A stretch of DNA of 64,000 nt from Dehalogenimonas sp. THU2 (GTDB lineage: Bacteria; Chloroflexota; Dehalococcoidia; Dehalococcoidales; Dehalococcoidaceae). Shown one piece after another: positions 8,596 to 15,990 of this stretch. The notes beneath the pieces were generated by a model. That model saw only the letters and a program-made list of their open reading frames with translations. It ran no database searches and was not told where the DNA came from. The position numbers and the translations under genes were made by a program. Within the stretch, counting starts at the first letter, position 1, and each line of letters opens with the position of its first letter. The stretch lies in contig NZ_JBDLLU010000003.1 in NCBI RefSeq assembly GCF_039749495.1, forward strand, positions 1 through 64,000, given 5' to 3'.

Positions 8596-8754
8596 TTAGT
8601 CGTCTATGATCTCGTTCAACCCATCGACAAGCTGATCCATCTGCTCGGGGGAAATCCATCGAGCCAGATCTTCAGCGATACCTTCTTCCGCCATCGCCTG
8701 CTCTTCCGCGACATCTGCCTTGGCGCACTCCAGCGCTAAACGCGAACGTTGCAT
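8596..8754 (-). CDS. Small acidic unknown protein (52 aa)
   Basis: A minus-strand frame from ATG 8754 to TAA 8596 encodes a 52-residue acidic helical peptide (AKADVAEEQAMAEEGIAEDL, then WISPEQMDQLVDGLNEIIDD). A GAGGA lies about 12 bases before the ATG, a poor spacing. The frame extends a further 15 or so codons upstream without a start (PEAEDRGTTEQ before the Met), so it could be the 3' part of a decayed gene. No family recognised. It converges on the prepilin at 8204 with 5 bases between the stops. Confidence 0.35.
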   Translation of the reverse strand: MQRSRLALECAKADVAEEQAMAEEGIAEDLARWISPEQMDQLVDGLNEIIDD

Positions 8755-8844
8755 TTGTTCCGTTGTTCCTCGATCTTCCGCCTCTGGTGTTACTGTAAAT
8801 CATATCGGGAAGGGGTGTCAACGGAGCGGGGATTATTGAACGGT

Positions 8845-8874
8845 TTGTCAATGTATTAAGAAACGTGCTAAACT
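8845..8874 (+). promoter_or_regulatory. Promoter of third prepilin gene
   Basis: TTGTCA (8845-8850), 18 bases, TAAACT (8869-8874), then a leader of about 28 bases containing ACGAGGT ahead of the ATG at 8909. Confidence 0.55.
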
Positions 8875-8908
8875 AAAGTACTATATCCTAATCAACGAGG
8901 TACGTGTA

Positions 8909-9235
8909 ATGCCCGTTTTCTTCAAGCGCTTGAACTCCGGTCAGAAGGGTTTTACTCTCATCGAACTCCTGGTCGTCGTGGCTATTTTGGGCACCGTTTC
9001 CGCCGTAGCCATGCCCAATGTGTTGGGGTTCATCGGTGAGGGTAAGGTCGAGGCTGCCATGGCGGAGCGGCATAATCTCCAGATCGCCATCACCGCTTAT
9101 TATTTTAACGAGCGTGAAATGCCGGATGACATAACTGAGGTCAGTGCCTATCTCATCAATACCCCGCAGTTCGCCTGGACCATCGAGGATGGCGCCATCG
9201 CCCCGGGCACCGGCAATCCGCTCGCCGGCGCCTGA
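8909..9235 (+). CDS. Type IV prepilin-like protein (paralog 3)
   Basis: This 108-residue protein has a 14-residue leader ending QKG, then FTLIELLVVVAILGTVSAVA, the canonical prepilin N-terminus with Glu at mature position 5. The soluble part is short (about 65 residues) and ends APGTGNPLAGA, sharing PGTGNPL with prepilin 1; the segment AYLINTPQFAWTIEDG aligns with the RYL-x-F/Y-x-W-I region of prepilin 1. A GAGGT Shine-Dalgarno lies 8-12 bases before the ATG, and a strong terminator follows, so it is monocistronic. Expression level and role cannot be told from sequence. Confidence 0.9.
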   Translation: MPVFFKRLNSGQKGFTLIELLVVVAILGTVSAVAMPNVLGFIGEGKVEAAMAERHNLQIAITAYYFNEREMPDDITEVSAYLINTPQFAWTIEDGAIAPGTGNPLAGA

Positions 9236-9262
9236 TATTCCGGTAATCTAAAAGCTTGAATT

Positions 9263-9289
9263 AAAAAACCCCCGCCAGGGGGTTTTTTT
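9263..9289 (+). terminator. Rho-independent terminator after prepilin 3
   Basis: An A-run, CCCCC, a short loop, GGGGG and seven Ts. The flanking A- and T-tracts make it a possible bidirectional terminator, serving also the opposing small gene at 9317-9478. Confidence 0.9.
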
Positions 9290-9316
9290 GTTGTCACCAG
9301 AACGACGGCTTACAGG

Positions 9317-9478
9317 TCAGTGGGATATCATGAAGGCCAGTGAGGCGAAGGTGATCACCAGGAAGGCAAAGCCGACGATGTTGAACTCCATGTAGAAGGC
9401 GGCGAACCCAGCCACCAGGGTGAAGGCGGGGGCGACGTTTCGGATTCGTTTAATTCGCATCGGGCGATTATAAGCCAT
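9317..9478 (-). CDS. Small membrane protein (53 aa)
   Basis: A minus-strand frame from ATG 9478 to TGA 9317 encodes 53 residues: a basic start (MAYNRPMRIKRIRN) then two hydrophobic stretches, VAPAFTLVAGFAAFYMEF and VGFAFLVITFASLAFMIS. The positive N-terminus followed by a helical hairpin is typical of real small membrane proteins rather than shadow frames. No family recognised. It ends next to the bidirectional-looking terminator at 9263-9289 and lies between the prepilins and the phage-type module. An in-frame ATG at 9460 is an alternative start. Confidence 0.5.
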   Translation of the reverse strand: MAYNRPMRIKRIRNVAPAFTLVAGFAAFYMEFNIVGFAFLVITFASLAFMISH

Positions 9479-9484
9479 GATATG

Positions 9485-9786
9485 TTCCGCTGGCAACGAT
9501 AACGGAAATTTATCTTCCCAAAAATATTTTCAAAACCCGCCAAAATCCTCTTGACAAAATTTATAGAACACCATTACTATACTTACACGGCCTGAACAGA
9601 CGGGTTGACGGGCGGTGCGGCGGCGGATGCGGCCGGTGGTTTTAATCCCCAGGTTTCGATAATGCCTTCAGCTTTGGCTGTGGCAGAGAACATACGTGCG
9701 GTAATAAATTGCGAGCATAGCCAAGATAGATTCGCCGGGGGCGCGGGAGAAACCCGCCCCGCTCGCGGCGGGAATGATGAGCGAGA
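9485..9786. other. Non-coding leader region of the capsid module
   Basis: About 300 bases with no convincing gene. It holds a candidate plus-strand promoter, TTGACA at 9551-9556 with TACTAT at 9575-9580 (18-base spacer). A GC-rich stretch (about 9730-9780) with GCGGG/CCCGC and CGCGGCGGG inverted repeats follows, immediately before the first gene of the phage-type block. The long structured leader could be an untranslated regulatory RNA or a packaging-type site. The plus-strand frame starting at 9605 mixes composition and overlaps the real gene out of frame, so it is not called. Confidence 0.5.
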
Positions 9787-10098
9787 ATGGAAGAAGAACT
9801 ATCCCCGGATCCGGACGAGGCGCCCCGTTACAACCAGTACCCCGACACCGGCTGTGAGCTGGCCGGAGCCTGCCTCAACTGTCCTTACCCTCTGTGCCAT
9901 TACGACGATCCCGCCCTGGCCCGCCGCCTCCGCAATATCATCATGGGCAAGCGGCTGCTGTACCAGTTGAAACGGGGGCGGACGCTGGTCGAGGCGGCCG
10001 CGGCTAAAGGCTTGACGCTCAGGACGGCGGAGCGGCGGGTGGCGGAGTACCGTGAGGCGAAAGAAAAACAACGGGGAGTGGAGTTTGACGATGTCTGA
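9787..10098 (+). CDS. HTH protein with N-terminal Cys motif, head of capsid module
   Basis: This 103-residue protein opens with an acidic stretch, then a Cys-rich patch GCELAGACLNCPYPLCHYDD (Cys spacing C-x5-C-x2-C-x4-C, possibly metal-binding). A basic helical C-terminus follows (LVEAAAAKGLTLRTAERRV) that reads as a helix-turn-helix. It stands where many phages encode a small terminase or late regulator, and the stop overlaps the portal start by 8 bases, so the two are translationally coupled. Whether it binds a packaging site or a promoter is not visible. No close family recognised. Confidence 0.6.
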   Translation: MEEELSPDPDEAPRYNQYPDTGCELAGACLNCPYPLCHYDDPALARRLRNIIMGKRLLYQLKRGRTLVEAAAAKGLTLRTAERRVAEYREAKEKQRGVEFDDV

Positions 10099-11428
10099 TA
10101 CCTTCCAGATCGATTCGACCGGCGACCGGCGCAGGCGCTACCGGGAGATGCTGGATTTCTACCGGGGACGCCAGCAATCCGGCCGGAACCGGGAGGCCAC
10201 CCGGCTCACTCTCAACTACGCCGCTGCTGTGGTGGACAAGGCTACCGCCTACCTGATGAACGGCTTGTCGGTCAAAGCCGTCGCCGCTAACGACGATGAG
10301 AGATCGATAGCGGCGGCCAAACGGGCCCAGGCGCTCCTCGACCGTGCTTACGGCGCAAGCCGCCTGGAGCTGCTGGACTACGAGACGGAGATCGACGTCG
10401 CGGTGCTGGGGGACGGCTGCTACCGGCTGGGCTGGGACGCCGCCGCCGGAACGGTACGGGTGACCGCGCCGGACGTAGCCGGCATCGACGTCGATTACGC
10501 CCTGGACGGATTGACGGCGGAACGGGTGACGACGGCTTACACCCTGGACGCCGGGGCGGCGGCCCGGGCATGGGGCGCGGCGGAATCCCACGTCGTAGGG
10601 GCGACCGGCCGGTCGCCCTCCCGGAGCCCCAGTTCGACGGGCAAAGAAGTCGAAGTCGTCGAGGCCTGGACGTCGGAGGCGTTCGAAATCTCCTGCGGTG
10701 GCGTAGTGGTAACGGCGGGGGAGAACCCTTACGGCTTTATCCCCTTCATCGTCTTCCCCAATCTGTCGCGGCCGAAAACCACCTGGGGCGCCTCCGACCT
10801 GGAGAACCTCATCGAAGTGCAGCGGGAACTGAACCGCGCGGCCGGCCAGCTTTCCCGCATCCTGGAACTATCCGGCAACCCCATCGCCGTGCTGGAGAAC
10901 GTCCAGTCATCGACGGACATCGCCGTGGCGCCGGGAGCGGTGTGGCACCTGCCGGAAGACACGCGGGCGTATCTGCTGGACCTGCTCCAGGGAGGAGGAG
11001 CGCAGCTTCACGTCAACTACATCGACCTGCTGTTCCGGGTGCTGCATGACCTGGGCGAGATGCCGCGGGCGGCCTTCGGCGGAGCGGGACGGGACATCTC
11101 CGGCGTGGCGCTGGAACTGGAACTTCAGCCGCTTTTGCACCGCGTCTGGCGTAAACGGCTCATCCGCACCGGCGTCTACCGGCGGCGGGCGGAGATGATC
11201 CTGGAGATGTCCGCCAGGTTCCTCGACGAGAACTTCGACGGCTGCCGCATCGAGGTGAACTGGTCGCCGGTGCTGCCCCGCGACACCGCGGCCATGGCGG
11301 CGGTGGAAAAAACGCTGGTAGAAACCGGCATCCACTCCCGGCGCCGGGCCATGGATGCTATGGGCGTCGATGATCCGGAGCGGGAATTCCGGGACTGGCT
11401 GGACGAAAGAATGGCTTTACAACAATAA
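10091..11428 (+). CDS. Phage portal protein (SPP1-gp6-like)
   Basis: 445 residues starting at ATG 10091, inside the end of the previous gene. The N-terminal part has RRRYREMLDFYRGRQQ and LNYAAAVVDKATAYLMNGL, then DVAVLGDGCYRLGWD. The middle has ENPYGFIPFIVFPN and WGASDLENLIEVQRELNR, and the C-terminal part IHSRRRAMDAMGVDDPEREF. This order is characteristic of dodecameric portal proteins that form the DNA gate at a capsid vertex. The length is normal for the family and the frame is intact with strong GC-rich codon use, so it looks maintained. In a normal phage it would follow the large terminase gene, which is missing here. Confidence 0.85.
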   Translation: MSDTFQIDSTGDRRRRYREMLDFYRGRQQSGRNREATRLTLNYAAAVVDKATAYLMNGLSVKAVAANDDERSIAAAKRAQALLDRAYGASRLELLDYETEIDVAVLGDGCYRLGWDAAAGTVRVTAPDVAGIDVDYALDGLTAERVTTAYTLDAGAAARAWGAAESHVVGATGRSPSRSPSSTGKEVEVVEAWTSEAFEISCGGVVVTAGENPYGFIPFIVFPNLSRPKTTWGASDLENLIEVQRELNRAAGQLSRILELSGNPIAVLENVQSSTDIAVAPGAVWHLPEDTRAYLLDLLQGGGAQLHVNYIDLLFRVLHDLGEMPRAAFGGAGRDISGVALELELQPLLHRVWRKRLIRTGVYRRRAEMILEMSARFLDENFDGCRIEVNWSPVLPRDTAAMAAVEKTLVETGIHSRRRAMDAMGVDDPEREFRDWLDERMALQQ

Positions 11429-11443
11429 AAAAGGAGGAAAACC

Positions 11444-11845
11444 ATGGAACCAACAGAAAACGGAATCGTTTCACTCGATTCCGCGACAGCAAACGAATCA
11501 CAGACAGAGGCCGAAACCCCGGTGTCACCCAGCGATGCCATCGACCGCCTGACGCAAACCCTGGCCGACCGCGAGGCCGTGATCATCCAACTGAACGCCA
11601 GCCTCGACGAGGCGGTGGCCGCCTACCGCGCTTCCGCCGCGGCGCGGAACCCCGCCATACCGGCGGAAATCATCACCGGCGATACCGTCGCCGCCGTCGA
11701 CGAATCGGTTAAAAAAGCCCGCGCCCTGGTGGAGCAGGTCAAGGCCGCGCTGAAAACCGCCCCGCCCCCCGTGATCGCCGCCCGCCGCGGCGCGACCGGA
11801 ACGATGACCGTGGAGGAGAAGATCAGGCGGGGGCTGGGGTTTTAG
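11444..11845 (+). CDS. Scaffold-like coiled-coil protein of capsid module
   Basis: 133 residues, with AAGGAGGA 8 bases upstream of the ATG. The sequence is acidic and helical: a low-complexity N-terminus, a heptad-like segment DAIDRLTQTLADREAVIIQL, a second helix (VDESVKKARALVEQVKAAL) and a basic end EKIRRGLGF. Position between portal and major capsid genes, size and helical make-up fit an internal scaffolding protein, whose basic C-terminus would bind capsid subunits. No prohead protease gene or protease motif is seen. The call is positional. Confidence 0.55.
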   Translation: MEPTENGIVSLDSATANESQTEAETPVSPSDAIDRLTQTLADREAVIIQLNASLDEAVAAYRASAAARNPAIPAEIITGDTVAAVDESVKKARALVEQVKAALKTAPPPVIAARRGATGTMTVEEKIRRGLGF

Positions 11846-11939
11846 ACCCGGGGGAATTGTTTCAATTGTTTTCACCCCTGAAATCAATTCCTAAAAATTT
11901 CCTAGCCAAACCAAAGAAAACTGAAGGAGAAAATAGAAT

Positions 11940-12860
11940 ATGGCCATCACCCTGACCGAAGCATCCAAACTATCCAATGACCTGCTGCTGCAAGGCGTCG
12001 TCGAGACGATGATCAAGGACTCGCCGGTGCTGAACCGGATGCCGTTCATCGAGATCACCGGCAACGGCCTGACCTATAACCAGGAGAAAACACTCCCGGA
12101 CATCGCCTTTTACGACGTCGGCGAGGACTGGGCGGAAAGCACGCCGACCTTCGAGCAGAAAACGGCTCACCTCAAGATCATGGGCGGCGACGCGGACCTG
12201 GACAATTTCCTGAAGACCACCCGCTCGGACCACCAGGATCTCCAGGCCGCCATCATCCAGCAGAAGGCCAAGGCGCTCAAGGACAAGTTCGAGGACATCT
12301 TCATCTACGGCAACGCGGCAGTCAACGCTAAGGAATTCGACGGCCTGCGGGCGCTTCTCGGGACCGAAACCGGCGGCAGCCAGGTCATCGCCGCTGGAAC
12401 GAACGGCGCGACCCTGACCCTCGACGCGCTCGACCAACTGATCGACGCCGTCAAGGGCGGCAAACCGGACATGCTGATGATGAGCCGCCGCACCCGGCGC
12501 AAGGTATCCACCCTCATCCGGGCTTCCGGCGGCGTGCTGGAAACCGACCGCGACGCCTACGGCAACTTCATCCAGTTCTGGAACGGCGTCGCCATCGGCG
12601 TCAACGACTGGATCAAGGACACTCACGTGGTAGCCGGCGGCGTGGAAGCGGCCGTCACCGGCGGCGACTGCTCCACTGTCTTCGCCGTCCAGTTTGGCGA
12701 GGGCGCCCTGTCCGGCCTGTCCAGCCCCGGCTTGATCCAGGTCAAGCACATGGGCTCCCTGGAAGGCAAGGACGCCGTCCGCACCCGCATCAAGTGGTAC
12801 TGCTCTTTAGCCCTGTTTTCATCGGTGAAAGCCGCCGCGCTTATCGGGGTCAAAGACTGA
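11940..12860 (+). CDS. Major capsid protein, HK97-fold type
   Basis: 306 residues. The start LTEASKLSNDLLLQGVVETM and the next blocks (SPVLNRMPFIEITGNGLTYN, then FYDVGEDWAES) match phage major capsid proteins of the HK97 fold that lack a long N-terminal delta domain. The pattern MLMMSRRTRRKVSTLIRASG followed by WNGVAIGVNDWI is the usual peripheral-domain region, and the C-terminus RTRIKWYCSLALFS is the standard A-domain strand. No Lys/Asn cross-link can be assigned. GGAG lies 10 bases upstream of the ATG. The gene is full-length and intact, and with the portal it is the strongest evidence that this block makes a particle. Confidence 0.85.
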   Translation: MAITLTEASKLSNDLLLQGVVETMIKDSPVLNRMPFIEITGNGLTYNQEKTLPDIAFYDVGEDWAESTPTFEQKTAHLKIMGGDADLDNFLKTTRSDHQDLQAAIIQQKAKALKDKFEDIFIYGNAAVNAKEFDGLRALLGTETGGSQVIAAGTNGATLTLDALDQLIDAVKGGKPDMLMMSRRTRRKVSTLIRASGGVLETDRDAYGNFIQFWNGVAIGVNDWIKDTHVVAGGVEAAVTGGDCSTVFAVQFGEGALSGLSSPGLIQVKHMGSLEGKDAVRTRIKWYCSLALFSSVKAAALIGVKD

Positions 12861-12867
12861 CGCCCCC

Positions 12868-12937
12868 GGCTATTTGTAGTATTTGCCATTGGTAGTATTG
12901 GTAGTATTTGTCATTTGTAGTATTTGTAGTATTTCCC
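12868..12937. repeat. Tandem TTTGTAGTAT/TTGGTAGTAT repeat
   Basis: Six or seven imperfect copies of a 10-13 base unit (TATTTGTAGTATTTGCC-like) fill the gap between the capsid and adaptor genes. They are AT-rich against a background of very high GC. The same unit in inverted orientation lies at 7944-7990. It does not encode protein. It leaves the adaptor's own Shine-Dalgarno (GAGGAG) intact. Confidence 0.8.
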
Positions 12938-12951
12938 CATGAGGAGCCACC

Positions 12952-13584
12952 ATGAACATATCATCGATACGCGCCCTGGTCCGCAAAGACCTCCGCGACA
13001 CCAACTCCGCCACCTACCGCTGGCCGGACGAGGTACTGGACCGCCATATCTCCCGCGCCGTCGCCGAATATTCGGCGGCGGCCCCGCGTGAAATGACCAT
13101 GACCTTCACCACCACCCACGGCAACCGTGACATCGATCTAACCCCGATCATCGACCGCGTCTGTGTCATGGCCGCGGAGTACCCTGCCGGTGAGAACCCC
13201 CGCCGCTTCCGCCGCTACTCCATCTGGGCGCACCGCCTGACGCTGGAGGGCGACCCGGCGCCGGACGGCTCTGACCTGACCGTCTATTACGGCGCTCTGC
13301 ACACTCTCGATGCCGGAACATCGACGCTGCCGGCCGGACATTACGACCTCATCGCCACCGGCGCGGCCGCCTACGCCGCCATCGAGTGGGCCGCCTTCGC
13401 CGTCAACCGGGTCAACAGCGGCGCGGACGCCGCGGGCGGCTACTTCCGCTGGGGCAAAGAGCGCCTGTCCCTCTTCCGCGACGAATTGCGGCGTTTATCG
13501 CAAAGAAGCAGCCTGCGGGTGAGCCGTTTATACGTGGCGCCCGAATCCCCGCCCGAACCCGCCTTCTTCGACGATGCCTGTTGA
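12952..13584 (+). CDS. Head-tail adaptor-like protein
   Basis: 210 residues. The opening SIRALVRKDLRDTNSATYRW, followed by PDEVLDRHISRAVAEYS, is the helix pattern of phage head-tail connector/adaptor proteins (gp6/gp15-like), which form a ring under the portal. The middle is beta-rich (MTMTFTTTHGNRDIDLTP, then LTLEGDPAPDGSDLTVYYGA), and the C-terminal helices carry YFRWGKERLSLFRDELRRL. It follows the capsid gene directly, as in many phages. GAGGAG is 6 bases upstream. Fold assignment rests on pattern and position only. Confidence 0.6.
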   Translation: MNISSIRALVRKDLRDTNSATYRWPDEVLDRHISRAVAEYSAAAPREMTMTFTTTHGNRDIDLTPIIDRVCVMAAEYPAGENPRRFRRYSIWAHRLTLEGDPAPDGSDLTVYYGALHTLDAGTSTLPAGHYDLIATGAAAYAAIEWAAFAVNRVNSGADAAGGYFRWGKERLSLFRDELRRLSQRSSLRVSRLYVAPESPPEPAFFDDAC

Positions 13585-13633
13585 TCAGAACACAAAATCA
13601 ACCACAAATATCCAAATTCAAAAAGGAGCATCA

Positions 13634-13873
13634 ATGAACCCCTACAAACAACTCTGGTCCCGCCTAGGCGGCCGCCCCTGGACCTACATCATCCGCGACC
13701 TGTGGCACCGCTTTGAATGGCTGTGGCTCATCGGGCTGCTGCTTATCGGCTACTTCATGGGCTGCAACGGCTACGAGGACATGCTCGGCTGCATGATCAC
13801 CTTCAACCTGGGCTACGTAGCCGGGCATGTCTTCTGGGGCACGCCGTACGTGCCGGGGCAGAAGGGGGAATGA
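13634..13873 (+). CDS. Small two-helix membrane protein (holin-like size)
   Basis: 79 residues from ATG 13634, preceded by AAAAGGAGC. Two hydrophobic stretches, FEWLWLIGLLLIGYFMG and DMLGCMITFNLGYVAGHVF, follow an amphipathic Trp-rich start (RPWTYIIRDLWHRF). Size and topology resemble a class II holin, but no endolysin gene is present, so a holin role is only a possibility. The N-terminal extension to 13574 seen in the open frame covers non-coding AT-rich sequence and overlaps the preceding gene; it is rejected. The stop overlaps the start of the next gene. Confidence 0.6.
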   Translation: MNPYKQLWSRLGGRPWTYIIRDLWHRFEWLWLIGLLLIGYFMGCNGYEDMLGCMITFNLGYVAGHVFWGTPYVPGQKGE

Positions 13874-15609
13874 TGCGGCCCATTTCGACGACACTGCTCG
13901 ACGCCCAGCGCTCGGACTCCCGCGCGCCTTACGTCAAAGCCGGCGTCAAACGCCGGTTCCCCGTCTGGCAATCGGTCTATACAGGCACCGAGTCCGACGC
14001 GCCCCACGCCGCCGCATTCGCCGCCGACGGCTCGATGATCCGCGCCCGCCTCACCCCGCCCGCCGATTCCCGCAAACTCTACCGGCAGCGGACGGCGGCC
14101 CCGGGCATCGGCGCCGATTTCAGCCAGTGGGTCTATACCGGCGAATCGGACGCGGTCAATGTCGCCGTCGCCGCTTATGGTTCCGCGGTCTCGATAGTCT
14201 GGATCAAGAGCGACCGCGGCATCCGGCGCATGGTCAGCGGCGATAACGGCCTCACCTGGAGCGCGCCGGAACTCATAGATTACACCCCGACCACCGCCAT
14301 CAACGGCCTGGCGGCGGCGTACGAACCAACCGGCAACCTGGCCGTCTTCTTCGCCGACCAGGCGACGCTGTATGTGAAAAGGTGCATCGATGGTGCATGG
14401 CAGACTCGTACGGTCTGGAACAAAACAACCAGTGCGCTCACCGGAGTCGCTTGCGTCTATGACGGCGATTACAACCTGATGCTGACCGGCCGGGCGGTGA
14501 ACGGGGATTATCGTCTATGGTCGCTGGTTTACGGCGGGGATGGAAGCTGGGGAAACCTGATCGAGATCGCCGCCTCGCCGTCCGGGGAGCCGTATGAGTT
14601 CCGCCAGGCTTTCCTCGACCGGACGGACGTTTACCGCTGTTCATACGTCGAAAAATACACCGGCACCGAGCCGTCCAGCCGCGTTTACCTGAATTCGACG
14701 GTGCCCGGGGCGGGGTTCGGGGAGGGGTTGTGGACGGAACCGCAGCCTTTCGATGCGTTCGGGGAATACGGCCTGGCACTGATTCACGGCGACGACGCGA
14801 TGTGGCTGGCCTCGGCTGTTTCGCTTTGGCGGGCGGCCACGGATACCGCTGAAGTCGATATCACCGCTGATATCAAGGCGGCCACCCTCGAACTCGAAGC
14901 TTTCGACGGCAAACTGACCCTCCGCCTGGACAACGCCGAAGGCAGGTATAACGAATCACTGATCGAGGCCGGCGACGAAGTCGCGCTCAGTCCCGGTTAT
15001 ATCACCGAATCTGGCATCGAGGTCAGCGGCGGGCTGGGCTTCACCGTCACTGAAACCAGCCGCCGCGGCGCGCCGGGAGAATCCATCTTCACCGTCGAAG
15101 CCGCCGATGGCTGGACAGCGATCAGGGATTGGCAAGCCCGGAGCCAGTTGCGTTGGAACGGGACTCTTTCCATCAAGGATATCCTCGCCTGGCTGCTGGG
15201 GCGGGTGGGACTGCGGCTGGAAACCGTATCGGCATCTGAGATCATTACAACTCTGTACCCGGACTTCTCGATCAATCCCGGTGGGGATGGGATGGGGGCG
15301 GTCAAACGCCTCCTGTCCGAGGTGCCGGACAAACTGTTCATCGAGGGCGGGACAGCCTGTTTGGTCAACCCGCTGCCCGATGACGCGCCAGTTTACGCGT
15401 ACGGCACAGATCACGTGATCTTTGCCGCAAACCTCGTCGAATCAGGTGAAAGCGAGATCACCACCCCGCCAAACTGCGGTCAGCAACTCCACGACATCGT
15501 CGAGATCGCAAACCTCGATACCACGCGCTACCGGATCACCGCCATAAAGCTGGATTACCAGCCGGACAAAGGCAAACACGAGATGAAACTACGCTTCAAA
15601 GGTGCGTGA
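13870..15609 (+). CDS. Tail-hub protein with sialidase-type Asp-box
   Basis: About 579 residues; ATGs at 13870 and 13873 overlap the previous stop. Residues about 30-330 look like repeated beta-propeller blades. One (MVSGDNGLTWSAPELI) is a perfect Asp-box, S-x-D-x-G-x-T-W, as in sialidases and sortilins; related weaker blades are GDGSWGNLIEIA and GLWTEPQPFD. Residues about 340-579 have KLTLRLDNAEGRYNE, IKDILAWLLGRVGL and YRITAIKLDYQPDKGKHEMK, a pattern of phage tail-hub/baseplate proteins (gp27/gpD-like). The fusion suggests a receptor- or glycan-binding hub at the particle's tail tip. The propeller's catalytic residues could not be assigned, so binding rather than cleavage is assumed. Confidence 0.6.
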   Translation: MMRPISTTLLDAQRSDSRAPYVKAGVKRRFPVWQSVYTGTESDAPHAAAFAADGSMIRARLTPPADSRKLYRQRTAAPGIGADFSQWVYTGESDAVNVAVAAYGSAVSIVWIKSDRGIRRMVSGDNGLTWSAPELIDYTPTTAINGLAAAYEPTGNLAVFFADQATLYVKRCIDGAWQTRTVWNKTTSALTGVACVYDGDYNLMLTGRAVNGDYRLWSLVYGGDGSWGNLIEIAASPSGEPYEFRQAFLDRTDVYRCSYVEKYTGTEPSSRVYLNSTVPGAGFGEGLWTEPQPFDAFGEYGLALIHGDDAMWLASAVSLWRAATDTAEVDITADIKAATLELEAFDGKLTLRLDNAEGRYNESLIEAGDEVALSPGYITESGIEVSGGLGFTVTETSRRGAPGESIFTVEAADGWTAIRDWQARSQLRWNGTLSIKDILAWLLGRVGLRLETVSASEIITTLYPDFSINPGGDGMGAVKRLLSEVPDKLFIEGGTACLVNPLPDDAPVYAYGTDHVIFAANLVESGESEITTPPNCGQQLHDIVEIANLDTTRYRITAIKLDYQPDKGKHEMKLRFKGA

Positions 15610-15777
15610 GGTCGATACTTCTCCCTTTGGAGAAAGGGAGACTAAGAGGGATTTTCTCTTCCCTGCCTCACCAAACCGCCAAGAACCCGCCACAAAACTC
15701 CCCCTCTGTCATCCTTGAGCGCAGCGAAGGATCCCGATGCCTACCGTGGGAACTACTAAGTGAATAGGGAAATAACA
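15610..15777. other. Spacer with hairpin inside the capsid module
   Basis: No gene. It begins with an inverted repeat (CTCCCTTTGG then AAAGGGAG, near 15621-15641) and later holds GTCATCCTTGAGCGCAGCGA, with an inverted GGATCCC element typical of dispersed repeats in many bacterial genomes. There is no clear T-tract, so termination is uncertain. Confidence 0.5.
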
Positions 15778-15987
15778 ATGGACATAAAACAAGCCATCTT
15801 AAAAACTTTCGACGCCGGCAGCCATACCGCCACCATCCGGCTGTCAGGCTCTGCGCACGCCTACCTGGAAGGCGTGACGGTGGACCACAACATTCCTGTC
15901 GCAGAGATGGTTCCCGGCCGCAAGCTCGCTGTCATCTTCTTCGACAGGTACCGGGTGAGTGAGGCGGTGGTGGTGGCGTCCTGGTGA
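15778..15987 (+). CDS. Small beta-barrel (OB-like) tail-associated protein
   Basis: 69 residues from ATG 15778 (AGGGA 7 bases upstream). A GTG at 15760 would add six residues. The sequence alternates strands: HTATIRLSGSAHAYLEGVTV, then a turn, then GRKLAVIFFDRYRVSEAVVV. This single small barrel resembles the short OB-fold modules found beside tail-hub genes, which could seal or tip the tail. It is the last gene of the plus-strand phage-type run. No enzymatic motif is seen. Confidence 0.55.
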   Translation: MDIKQAILKTFDAGSHTATIRLSGSAHAYLEGVTVDHNIPVAEMVPGRKLAVIFFDRYRVSEAVVVASW

Positions 15988-15990
15988 GGG

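Noticed and set aside
9605-9970. Plus-strand frame of 121 codons ahead of the HTH gene
   Set aside because: Its second half overlaps the HTH gene out of frame, its first half covers a structured non-coding leader, and the composition changes midway.
12868-12937. Possible CRISPR array
   Set aside because: The units are 10-13 bases, contiguous, without unique spacers of about 30 bases, and no cas genes are present.
13574-13633. N-terminal extension of the two-helix membrane protein
   Set aside because: The extra 20 codons overlap the adaptor gene and cover AT-rich linker sequence, whereas ATG 13634 has a good Shine-Dalgarno.
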